A stretch of DNA of 40,701 bases from a bacterium. GTDB taxonomy: Bacteria; Armatimonadota; Zipacnadia; Zipacnadales; UBA11051. The notes under the pieces were generated by a model. It saw nothing but the letters and a program-made list of their open reading frames with translations, searched no databases and was not told the origin of the DNA. Position 1 is the first letter of the stretch. Each line of letters begins with the position of its first letter. The position numbers and the translations under genes are program-made. The stretch covers positions 1 through 40,701 of the forward strand of contig JAJFUB010000023.1 in assembly GCA_021372615.1 (NCBI GenBank), written 5' to 3'. This document shows positions 7,779-15,614 of the stretch, piece by piece.

Positions 7779-9053
7779 CTACGCCTGCGCCAACTCCACG
7801 ACGCGGGTGGCGTTCTCGCTGATCTTGCGGAAGCCGTCCACGTACTGCTGCATCAGTGCCATGGTGTTGGGCGGGTAGACGCCGCCGAGATAGGCGTGCG
7901 CGTCAATGAAGTCCACCGTGCGTGGGTAGTCTTCGTCGTACTGGATGTTCCCGCGGCCGTACTGGCAGGTCCACGGACAGCCCTTGCCGTAGCCGATGCG
8001 GTCGTGGAAGACGTCCTGGGCCGGCACCGGGCGCGTCTGCCACTGCCCCAGGCCCACACCCTCGGCCGCCAGGGCCTTCTGCGAGGCGCGCTTCCACTGC
8101 GCCGGCGTCAGGTCCAGCCCCAACTCCTCGGGCTTGAAGGTCACGACATAGCTGAAGTAGCACGGGTTGGCGTAGTCGGGCGTGTACGGACCCTCGAAGC
8201 CGGGGATGCCGGTCAGCTCGGTGGTCAGATAGTCGGCGAACTGGCGGCGCTGGGCGTTGTAGTCGTCCAGGCGGTCGAGCTGGCTGAGGATGAAGGCATT
8301 GATGAACTCGTGCGGGCGGTACATCCAGCCGAGGCCGTAGGCGTTGTACTCGCGGACCTGGCCGGCGACGACGACCTCACCGAATTCGCGCAGCATCGAG
8401 GCATGGGTGCGGTAGGCCTCGTTGTTCGTCGTCCACAGGCCGCCCTCGCCGCCCGACAGGTTCTTGCTGCGGTTGCACGAGAAGCAGCCGATGTCACCCA
8501 GCGCGCCGGTCTTGGCGCCCTTGTACTCGGCGCCGTGGGCCTGGCAGGCGTCCTCGATGACCACCAGGCCGTGCTTCTTGGCGACGGCGTTGATCGGGTC
8601 CATGTCGGCGACCATGCCGTGGATGTGCACCGGCAGGATGGCCCGGGTGTGGTCGTTGATGCGCTCCTCGATCAGCGCCGGGTCCATCGTGTAGGTCTTC
8701 GGGTCAATGTCCACAAAGGTGGGAATGGCGTTGTGGTGGAGCACGGCGGCGGCGGTGGACCAGTAGGTGAAGGCGCTGGTGATAACCTCATCGCCCGGTC
8801 CCAGGCCGGCGGCGGCCACGGCCATGTGCAGCGAGGCGGTGCCGCTGTTGGTGACGAGGGCGTACTTGGTGCCGCAGTACTGGGCCCATCGCTCTTGCAG
8901 TTCGAGAGCGCGGGGGGCGGAGTTGCCGTGGAGCTGGTTACTGTCAAAGACAGCCATGACCGCATCGCGGTCGGCTTGAGTCAGAGGCGGCCAGGTGCCT
9001 ACCGCTCCCTCGGGAACGACGCGCGGGCCACCTTCGAGCGCGAGCTTGGACAT
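7779..9053 (-). CDS. DegT/DnrJ/EryC1/StrS-family PLP aminotransferase (first copy)
   Basis: 424 aa, usual length for the family. It shows TNSGTASLHMAV (cofactor phosphate site, about 68-79), IEDACQAHGAEYKG (Asp168 for the pyridine ring) and CNRSKNLSGGEGG, where Lys197 is the predicted Schiff-base lysine. Family members transfer an amino group to keto sugars or keto-cyclitols in the cytoplasm, and some are dehydratases or regulators. The sequence style is close to the AHBA-synthase-like/StsC-like side of the family, but I cannot fix the substrate. AGGAGGA at 9062-9068 sets the ATG at 9053. The longer frame to 9314 would run through the terminator of the pseudopilin gene. The 5-prime leader holds a short GGGGCCC/GGGCCCC hairpin (9084-9101). 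It is flanked by hairpin terminators, so it may be a single-gene transcript. A paralogue of 390 aa lies at 19730-20902. Confidence 0.92.
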   Translation of the reverse strand: MSKLALEGGPRVVPEGAVGTWPPLTQADRDAVMAVFDSNQLHGNSAPRALELQERWAQYCGTKYALVTNSGTASLHMAVAAAGLGPGDEVITSAFTYWSTAAAVLHHNAIPTFVDIDPKTYTMDPALIEERINDHTRAILPVHIHGMVADMDPINAVAKKHGLVVIEDACQAHGAEYKGAKTGALGDIGCFSCNRSKNLSGGEGGLWTTNNEAYRTHASMLREFGEVVVAGQVREYNAYGLGWMYRPHEFINAFILSQLDRLDDYNAQRRQFADYLTTELTGIPGFEGPYTPDYANPCYFSYVVTFKPEELGLDLTPAQWKRASQKALAAEGVGLGQWQTRPVPAQDVFHDRIGYGKGCPWTCQYGRGNIQYDEDYPRTVDFIDAHAYLGGVYPPNTMALMQQYVDGFRKISENATRVVELAQA

Positions 9054-9174
9054 TGGGTTCTTCCTCCTGAATGCACATGGGGCGGGGCCCTGGCGGGCCC
9101 CACAGCCCTTGCTTGCCTGTTCGGCCGGGCCATGTTCCCCCGGGGCCCGAGAAGGACCTCCTGCCCCCGCAGAC

Positions 9175-9202
9175 AAAAGGGGCCCGTCTGGTGACGGGCC
9201 CC
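9175..9202 (-). terminator. Factor-independent terminator of the first pseudopilin gene
   Basis: A perfect 10-bp GC-rich stem (9179-9188 with 9193-9202), four-base loop, and TTTT directly after it on the minus strand (plus-strand AAAA at 9175-9178). It starts 29 bases past the pseudopilin stop at 9232. This is the best classical terminator in the window. Confidence 0.85.
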
Positions 9203-9231
9203 GAGGAGACCACGAGGTGTGTCCAGTCGGG

Positions 9232-9861
9232 CTAGTTGGCGTCCCAGATGCTGGACCCGGCGCCACGGACATAGGTCGCGGCCAGCCACTTGCTGTGGCC
9301 GTCCACAAAGGCATGGTTGGACCCGCTGTTGTGGCGCATGGCCGCGCCGCCGCTGGGATTCAGCGGGTCCCAGCCGTTGTAGCTGTTGGTGTCATACCGG
9401 GGACTGCCGCCGCTGGTACGGCCACCGTAGAGCGAGTAGGCGGCGTTTGAGTCGGACAGCATGACGGTCTCCGCTGGCGACTTGATGGTGCCTAAGCCCA
9501 CGCCTCCGACCTGCGTACCAGCCGTTCCCCACGAGTACCCCAGGTAGTCCATGTTGTACCCATAGTCTACTGCGCCGCGCCTGCTGGGGCACTGTAGAAT
9601 CTGGGTGCTCTTCATGTACGGTGCGGCAGCAACGTACCAGTAGGTCCCCGGCGGGTTGAGGTTGGCGTACATGAACACTTCGTCATTGTCCTGCACGTAC
9701 TGCAGGATAGCCAGTGCCAACTGCCTCGTGTTCGACAGACAGGACGATTGGCGGGCCTTCTCACGGGCCTTGGCGAACACGGGAAACAGAATGGCGGCCA
9801 GGATCGCGATGATCGCGATCACGACCAATAGCTCGATAAGCGTAAAGCCACGTCTGGACAT
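9232..9861 (-). CDS. Type II pseudopilin-like protein with H-X9-DG C-terminus (first copy)
   Basis: 209 aa. MSRRG then FTLIELLVV is the prepilin peptidase site (cleavage after Gly5, Glu at mature position 5), followed by a single hydrophobic helix and [14 protein letters not shown]. The C-terminal half holds CPS, a [10 protein letters not shown] stretch and [14 protein letters not shown], which fits the H-X9-DG signature of the large DUF1559-like pseudopilin group. These proteins are thought to be membrane-anchored or assembled into pseudopili and occur in many copies in Armatimonadota and Planctomycetota. Their cargo is unknown. AGGAGA at about 9872-9877 supports the ATG at 9861 rather than the frame start at 9897. 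A strong terminator follows. The second copy is at 14909-15547. Confidence 0.92.
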   Translation of the reverse strand: MSRRGFTLIELLVVIAIIAILAAILFPVFAKAREKARQSSCLSNTRQLALAILQYVQDNDEVFMYANLNPPGTYWYVAAAPYMKSTQILQCPSRRGAVDYGYNMDYLGYSWGTAGTQVGGVGLGTIKSPAETVMLSDSNAAYSLYGGRTSGGSPRYDTNSYNGWDPLNPSGGAAMRHNSGSNHAFVDGHSKWLAATYVRGAGSSIWDAN

Positions 9862-10169
9862 GATAGGCGCTCTCCTCTCGCAGTATGGACGCCCCAAAGG
9901 CGCCCTGTACCTAGCGGCTCACAGGCTATCGTACAGGCAGGCTGCGTTGCCATACGCCGGGCCCACGAGCGCCTGCGTCGAGAACCATTCGCCATGGCCA
10001 TCCAAGGCCGTCGCACAGGCAACCCACAGGGCTTGCAGACCACGACAGACTCTCATCTGTGTAGTAGGTATTCTGTCCTCCTGCCAATTCCTCCTGCCTG
10101 CGGAAGGGAATTCCTGCGCATGCCTTGAACAAGACGCCAGGCCGCAACCAGACCACGGAGAGATCCACC
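9862..10169. other. 308-base intergenic region between divergent genes
   Basis: The only gene-free stretch longer than 300 bases. On the minus strand it carries two direct copies of GGCAGGAGGA (plus-strand 10076-10085 and 10089-10098) and the palindrome GGAATTCC nearby. A minus-strand open frame of 45 codons (10056 down to 9919) starts MRVCRGLQALW but has no well-spaced ribosome site. I see no convincing -35/-10 pair in either direction. It must hold the promoters for the pseudopilin (minus) and probably for the gene at 10170 (plus). Confidence 0.5.
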
Positions 10170-11558
10170 ATGACCAGCCCGAACATCAGCGGCGTCTTCC
10201 CCCACCTGGCCGTCAAGGCCGGGCACCTGCCCCAGCGCACCGAGACCGGCATCGGGGCCCTCATGCCCTGGGCGGACCGGCTCTGGTTCGTCACCTATGT
10301 CGCCCACAAGTCCGCCAGTGGCAGCGGCACCGGGCTGTTCTGCGTGGATGACAACCTGACGCTCACCAAGCACCCCGAGAGCGTCGTGGGCACCTACGCC
10401 AACCGCATGATCCACAAGGCCACCGACCAGCTCATCATCGGCCCGCATGTCATTGACATGGAGGGCCACGTGCGGACCTTCCGCGACCTGGTGGACATCC
10501 GGATTACCGCCACCGCCCAGCACCTGGAAGACCCCGAGCACCTCGTCTACATGCTGGGCATGGAGGGGGAGCTGTTCGAGGCCAACGTGCGGACCCTCGA
10601 GTGCCGGCAGATCGCCGACCTGCTCCAGGAGCTGAACACCGCCCGACCGGGGGAGCCGGGCTACTCGGTGCTGCACATGAAGGGGGCGTACTGCGCCCAC
10701 GGGCGCCTCGTCGTCGCCAACAACACCTACAACAACCTCGACTACACGGGGGCCTCGGCCCAGGGGCGGCTGGCGGAGTGGGACGGCCGCACCTGGACGA
10801 TCCTCGACACCGCCCAGTACAACGAAGTCACGGGCGCCGTGTCCGGCATCGGGCAGGCCACCTTCGCCACCGGCCAGGACCGCGCCTCGGCCATCCTGCG
10901 GGTGTTCGTGGACGGCCACTGGGACGTCTACCGCCTGCCCAAGGCCACGCACACCCAGGACCACACCTTCACCACCGAATGGCCCCGCATCCGCGAGATC
11001 GAGTCGGAGCGCTGGCTGATGAACACCTGCGGGATGTTCTACGAGCTGCCGGCGATGCAGTACGCGGGCAAGGTGTGGGGCGTGCGGCCGGTGTGCTCGC
11101 ACCTGCGCATCATCGGCGACTTCTGCTCGTGGAACGGGCTGCTGGTCATGGCCGGCGACCAGACGACACCCATCGGCGACAGCAACCCCTTCGTCGGCCA
11201 GCCGCAGGCGAACCTGTGGCTGGGCAAGAGCGACGACCTGTGGCAGTGGGGCAAGCCGCGGGGCTGGGGCGGCCCGTGGTTCCGCACACCCGTCCAGGCC
11301 GAGGTTCCCTCCGATCCCTTCCTGATGACCGGCTTCGAGCACAAGTGCGTCCACTTCAGCCACGACCACCCCGGGCTGGTGACGTTCGTGATCGAGGTGG
11401 ACTTCCACGGCGATGGCGAGTGGCACGTGGCCCGGCAGGTGACCGCCGGGGCCAACGGGTCGGTGACCTACTGCTTCGAGCCGGGCTTCAGTGCCCACTG
11501 GGTGCGCTTCCGGGCCAGCCAGTCGTGCACGGCCTCGGCGCAGTTGCACTACACGTAG
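10170..11558 (+). CDS. Uncharacterised conserved-looking cytoplasmic protein, possibly a beta-propeller
   Basis: 462 aa with no signal peptide or membrane segment. I do not recognise the family with certainty. Repeated short beta-like stretches with W, G and D (MPWADRLWFVTYV, LAEWDGRTWTILD, LWLGKSDDLWQWG) recall a propeller that binds a small molecule or glycan, followed by a C-terminal beta domain (DGEWHVARQVTAG). Conserved-looking Cys, His and Asp residues (GFEHKCVHFSHDH near 390) could bind a metal or form an active site. GGAG at 10157-10160 lies nine bases before the ATG at 10170, so this start is preferred over 10125. The gene is followed by a family A repeat and then the LamG protein gene. 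Function unknown. A cytoplasmic sugar-processing role is only suggested by its neighbours. Confidence 0.8.
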   Translation: MTSPNISGVFPHLAVKAGHLPQRTETGIGALMPWADRLWFVTYVAHKSASGSGTGLFCVDDNLTLTKHPESVVGTYANRMIHKATDQLIIGPHVIDMEGHVRTFRDLVDIRITATAQHLEDPEHLVYMLGMEGELFEANVRTLECRQIADLLQELNTARPGEPGYSVLHMKGAYCAHGRLVVANNTYNNLDYTGASAQGRLAEWDGRTWTILDTAQYNEVTGAVSGIGQATFATGQDRASAILRVFVDGHWDVYRLPKATHTQDHTFTTEWPRIREIESERWLMNTCGMFYELPAMQYAGKVWGVRPVCSHLRIIGDFCSWNGLLVMAGDQTTPIGDSNPFVGQPQANLWLGKSDDLWQWGKPRGWGGPWFRTPVQAEVPSDPFLMTGFEHKCVHFSHDHPGLVTFVIEVDFHGDGEWHVARQVTAGANGSVTYCFEPGFSAHWVRFRASQSCTASAQLHYT

Positions 11559-11587
11559 GCGGTCCGCTAGGGGAGCATCTCTGGGCC

Positions 11588-11651
11588 CAGTAGGGCAGGC
11601 GGCCTCGCCTGCCCGGCCCCCGGAACGCGGGCGAGGCCGCCCGCGCTACTG
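11588..11651. repeat. Family A palindromic repeat, full copy
   Basis: 64 bases, starting CAGTAGGGCAGGCGG and ending CGCGCTACTG, with the same two-hairpin layout as 2644-2706. It lies in the gap between two plus-strand genes and just after it comes GGGACCGCGGGTGTCCCCGC. It may reduce read-through or protect mRNA ends. Confidence 0.85.
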
Positions 11652-11734
11652 GGACCGCGGGTGTCCCCGCTACTGGCACGGCGACTCTCGCACAACTGGT
11701 GCCGCAACCCGTCTGTGACTGGGAGATGATCGCG

Positions 11735-14700
11735 ATGACAAGGACACTGCTCATCGGCTGTCTCATCATCCTGGCAGCCACCCTCAGCGCCGCCGCCGAG
11801 GGGGGCCTCGTGGCGCACTGGAGCTTCGATGAGGGCACCGGCGACGTGGCCCGGGACCTCACCGGCCACGGGCACGACGCGGCCCTGAAGAACACCGCGT
11901 GGGTGCCCTCACCGCGCGGCCATGCGCTCCGCTTTGACGGCAAGGACGACGTCGCGCGGTACGGCGAACTGGACAGCATGAACCTGAGCGGCGACCTTAC
12001 CCTCGCCGTGTGGCTCAAGACGGACTCCTCGGTCGAGCCCAAGACCAACCGCATCATCATCGGCGACACCGGCCTGGGCGTGGAGCGCAACCTGAACCTG
12101 CGCATGGACGGCTACGGCTACCTGCGGTTCGAATGGGCCGACGGGACGCGCAATGCCTCGCTCCTGGCCCCTAACAGCCTGCTCAACGGCACCTGGAAGC
12201 ATGTGGTCGTCACCTGCGCCTCGACGGCAAAGGTGGCGACGATGTACGTGGACGGGCAGCAGGTCGCGCAGATGCCCATGCCTCTGCCGATCAGCAAGGC
12301 GCCGACGAAGGAGCGTCTCACCGGCTGGTTCTACAACGGGTACTTCCAGGGCGACCTCGACGACATCCGGCTCTACTCGCGGGCGCTGACCGCCGCCGAA
12401 GTGACGGAGCTGTTCCAGGCCGGCGCAGACCTGCAGATCGGCAAGGCGCAGGTGCTCTGCGATGCTGACGCCGGCACGCCAGCCGGGGTGGTGTCCGTAC
12501 CCGTGCGCAACTGGAGCCAGGCCCCGCGCGACCTCGAGGTCGCGGTGCCCGGCCAGCCGACACAGCGGCTGCAGATCCAGCCCGGCGCGCAGGCTGACGT
12601 GGCGTTGGGGCACGTGCCGCTGACGCCACTGTGGCGCAGCCGCACCGACCTATTCCTGTGTGAGGCCCCGCCCGAGCAGCAGAAGGTGACCTTCACGACC
12701 CGTCGCGGCGACACAGCGGACGTGCAGCCGGTGGACACAGCCGCCCAGCTCGTCGTGGAGCCGCTGCAGGTGCACGTGCTGGATGCCTGGCAGAAGCAGA
12801 TGAAGCCGGGAAGGACCGACCAGGTGAGGCTGAACATCGCCCTGGCCATGCCGATGGCGCAGGTCCGCCGCGGGGCGGTGCGCGTTGTCCTCGTCTCACG
12901 GGAGACCCGCAAGACGGCCCTGACCCGTCAGTTCCGGCTGCAGGAGAACCGCCTGGCCCTGGCGCTCAACGTGGAGGCCCTGCCGTGGGGCGCCTACGAG
13001 GTGACCGTGAGCTTCGTCAACGGCGCCGGGAGGGAGGTCGTCGCCACGCAGGCCCTGGCCACCGTCCTGCCCACCGACAAGCAGCAACTGCGCGTGCTGA
13101 ACAACCTCGTGACCGAGCTGATGGACGCGCAGGCGCGAGGTCTGCTCGGCAGCAAGCAGATCGCCTTCATGAACCCCCGCCACGGGTGGGTGTGGTTCAG
13201 TGCGACGGGACAGTGCGGATTGAAGCTCGACGGCGCGGACCTGCTCACAGGGCAGTCGTCGTCGCCGGTCGAGGCCATGCGGCTGCTGCCGGCGGGGAAG
13301 CATGTGCTGACGGTCAGCGGCGTGCCGACCGCTGTGCAGGTGCGCGCCGTCCCGGCCCTGCTGTACAACGTCTATCCTTCGTCCCCGCAGATCGCGCCCT
13401 TCGGCGCCAACACGTGGGAGCGGCTGCGCCGGCACACGCTCCCGAACATGAACATGATCGAGGCCCAGGTGGTGGGCACGCCGGAGCAGGCCGAGTGGAC
13501 CGCGCAGGGCAAACTCTGGATCGCCAACATCCAGGCTCCGGGGCTGCTCGACAAGACCGAGTGGACGGCCGAGAAGATGCTGGAGGTGTGGCTGAACCCG
13601 GGCAAGCCGACCGCGTGGGCGCCGCGGCCCGGCTATGACCTGACCCAGTTCTCCGGCCTGCAGATTGACGAGTACGACGCCGGGATGGACCAGAAGCTGC
13701 TCCGGACCACGGCGCAGTCCGTCGCGCGGCTGGCCGAGGACCCCGCCTTCCGGGGCAAGATGTGGATCCCGTTCGTGGGGCGGATGTACGGCAACGAGGC
13801 GGCGGTGCTCTTCCACAAGGCTACCGTCGGAGCAGGCTGGCCATTCTCGATCGAGGTCTACCTGGGCGAGTCGCCGACTGAGCAACAGAACGCCGAGAGC
13901 ATCGCCGCCAGCTTCGTGGACCGCGCCCAGGGCTACGAGCACGCCTACCCCGGCTCCATCCGCCAGGCCATCTTCACCCCGATGTATGCCTACCTGCCGT
14001 ACTGCACCACCAACTGCTACCCCCAGGCGGACTTCCGCGTGCATCTGGACATGCAGATGAACCTGCTGGCCAACCACCCGGCGTACTTCGGCCTGTGGGG
14101 CGTGCAGCCCTACCGCTCCAACTACGTGGACGAGGAGATTCTCAACTGCATGGGGCGGCTGTTGCGGCACTACTGCCTCGAGGGCAAGACGGAGCGGCTG
14201 CTGACCGACCCGTACGAGTTGCGTCATGTGACCGACCCGGACTTCGTGGAGGGGACGAAGCACTGGCAAGTCGCTCCGGCGGAAGAGGGGGGCATCACCG
14301 CCGGGGCCTTCAAGGGCTACGGCATCCTGCAGGGGCGCTACCCCGGCGGGGCCTTCGGCGACACCTTCGCCCTGCTGAAGCGCAGCGCCAAGGGCCCGAA
14401 CGTGCTGAGCCAGGAGTTGCAGGGCCTGAAGCCGGGGCGGCTGTACTCACTGAAGGTCTACACGGGTGACTACGCCGACCTCAAGGCCGGCAAGACGCGC
14501 AAGGACCAGCAGGTCCTCGCCATCGGGCTCGAGGGGGCCGAGGTGCAGCCCGGTGGCTTTGCCTACCCCTTCCGCAGCGCCCGGGGGCCGCAGCCGTTCA
14601 CCATGCAGGCCCCGCTGTGGATGACCTACCACTGGCTACAGTTCCGCGCGCAGGGCCCGACCGCGAGGCTGAGCCTGAGCGACTGGGCGAAGCCCGACAC

Positions 14701-14773
14701 GCCGGGCGGCCCGGTGGGGCAGGAGATGATGGTCAGCTTCGTGGAAGTGCAGCCGGTGCTGGAGACGCCGTAG
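11735..14773 (+). CDS. Secreted LamG-domain protein with TIM-barrel-like core
   Basis: 1012 aa. Signal peptide 1-21 (MTRTLLIGCLIILAATLSAAA). Residues 22-230 are a LamG/concanavalin-A-like domain (WSFDEGTGDVARDLTGHGHD at the start, DLDDIRLYSRALTAAEV at the end). Residues about 235-550 are beta-sandwich modules. About 555-830 looks like a glycoside-hydrolase-type barrel, with LQIDEYDAG near 643 as a candidate acidic active-site strand. The C-terminal 170 residues look like another carbohydrate-binding sandwich. It probably acts on, or binds, extracellular polysaccharide, but no known GH family can be assigned by eye. GGGAG at 11721-11725 sets the ATG at 11735 rather than the frame start at 11699. 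The pseudopilin gene follows after 135 bases. Confidence 0.82.
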   Translation: MTRTLLIGCLIILAATLSAAAEGGLVAHWSFDEGTGDVARDLTGHGHDAALKNTAWVPSPRGHALRFDGKDDVARYGELDSMNLSGDLTLAVWLKTDSSVEPKTNRIIIGDTGLGVERNLNLRMDGYGYLRFEWADGTRNASLLAPNSLLNGTWKHVVVTCASTAKVATMYVDGQQVAQMPMPLPISKAPTKERLTGWFYNGYFQGDLDDIRLYSRALTAAEVTELFQAGADLQIGKAQVLCDADAGTPAGVVSVPVRNWSQAPRDLEVAVPGQPTQRLQIQPGAQADVALGHVPLTPLWRSRTDLFLCEAPPEQQKVTFTTRRGDTADVQPVDTAAQLVVEPLQVHVLDAWQKQMKPGRTDQVRLNIALAMPMAQVRRGAVRVVLVSRETRKTALTRQFRLQENRLALALNVEALPWGAYEVTVSFVNGAGREVVATQALATVLPTDKQQLRVLNNLVTELMDAQARGLLGSKQIAFMNPRHGWVWFSATGQCGLKLDGADLLTGQSSSPVEAMRLLPAGKHVLTVSGVPTAVQVRAVPALLYNVYPSSPQIAPFGANTWERLRRHTLPNMNMIEAQVVGTPEQAEWTAQGKLWIANIQAPGLLDKTEWTAEKMLEVWLNPGKPTAWAPRPGYDLTQFSGLQIDEYDAGMDQKLLRTTAQSVARLAEDPAFRGKMWIPFVGRMYGNEAAVLFHKATVGAGWPFSIEVYLGESPTEQQNAESIAASFVDRAQGYEHAYPGSIRQAIFTPMYAYLPYCTTNCYPQADFRVHLDMQMNLLANHPAYFGLWGVQPYRSNYVDEEILNCMGRLLRHYCLEGKTERLLTDPYELRHVTDPDFVEGTKHWQVAPAEEGGITAGAFKGYGILQGRYPGGAFGDTFALLKRSAKGPNVLSQELQGLKPGRLYSLKVYTGDYADLKAGKTRKDQQVLAIGLEGAEVQPGGFAYPFRSARGPQPFTMQAPLWMTYHWLQFRAQGPTARLSLSDWAKPDTPGGPVGQEMMVSFVEVQPVLETP

Positions 14774-14908
14774 CGGCCCGTTGGAGGGAGCACTGGCTCG
14801 CCGTCGCTGCGAGACAATACCAAACGAATACGCAACAGAAGAGGAGGAATATGGAAGGGATTGGGGAACAACCCTTGGTGAGCACCTTGCGACACCAGGG
14901 AGGGAGCC

Positions 14909-15547
14909 ATGCGCCACGGCTTCACACTGATCGAGTTGCTGGTTGTGATCGCGATCATCGCGATCCTGGCCGCCATACTGTTCCCGGTCTTTGCGCGGGC
15001 CCGCGAGAAGGCGCGACAGGTGAGTTGTCTGAGCAACGTCCGCCAGATCGGGGCCGCCATCGCGTCGTACACCCCCGACTACGATGAGACATACCCGCCC
15101 TTCTGGCACAACGTTACCGTGGACAGCCGTCTGAGTGCAGTCGTCATTCTGAACGCCTACATCAAGAACGCCCAGATCTGGCGCTGTCCTTCCTCCCGGG
15201 TCACCGGCAACATCGGCGGAGTGAGTTGCACCTACTTCGCCAATGGGGTGATCTTCCAGGCGGTCAACAGCGACAACGTGCTGACTCGCCCGGCGGAGAC
15301 GGTTCTCATGTGGGAGGGCGATGAGGCCGGCGACCACTCCTTCGACTACCCCCGCTACATAGGCGGCGGCAGCTGGGGCGATTTCGTCAATGACGGTCAC
15401 TGGGGTGCGGTCCATCACGGTGGCGGCAACTGCGTCTACGGCGATGGTCACGCCAAGTGGGTGAAGGAGCAGCGACACACTGCGGGGATCTTCGCCCTGC
15501 TGCCCGACAACCGGATCAGCCTGGGCTACCACTACCGGAACTACTGA
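14909..15547 (+). CDS. Type II pseudopilin-like protein with H-X9-DG C-terminus (second copy)
   Basis: 212 aa. MRHG then FTLIELLVV gives a prepilin peptidase site (cleavage after Gly4, Glu5 next), followed by a hydrophobic helix and [20 protein letters not shown]. The C-terminal region has [20 protein letters not shown] and [16 protein letters not shown], so the first His fits H-X9-DG. Same family and role as the copy at 9232-9861, from which it differs through the middle. GGGAGGGAG at 14898-14905 sets the ATG at 14909. Upstream at 14841 lies an even better ribosome site (GAGGAGG) in front of an out-of-frame ATG at 14851. No clear terminator follows. The convergent GHL10-type gene ends 67 bases away. 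Confidence 0.93.
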   Translation: MRHGFTLIELLVVIAIIAILAAILFPVFARAREKARQVSCLSNVRQIGAAIASYTPDYDETYPPFWHNVTVDSRLSAVVILNAYIKNAQIWRCPSSRVTGNIGGVSCTYFANGVIFQAVNSDNVLTRPAETVLMWEGDEAGDHSFDYPRYIGGGSWGDFVNDGHWGAVHHGGGNCVYGDGHAKWVKEQRHTAGIFALLPDNRISLGYHYRNY

Positions 15548-15614
15548 CGCCCCGGCCCGGCCGCTGCCCGATCCGCAGCTGTTCCCCATGGGTCTACCAG
15601 CGCACAGCCGATCG

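Noticed and set aside
10053-11549. A 498-codon minus-strand open frame opposite the uncharacterised gene at 10170
   Set aside because: No ribosome site or recognisable motifs. The plus-strand frame has a well-placed ribosome site and balanced composition.
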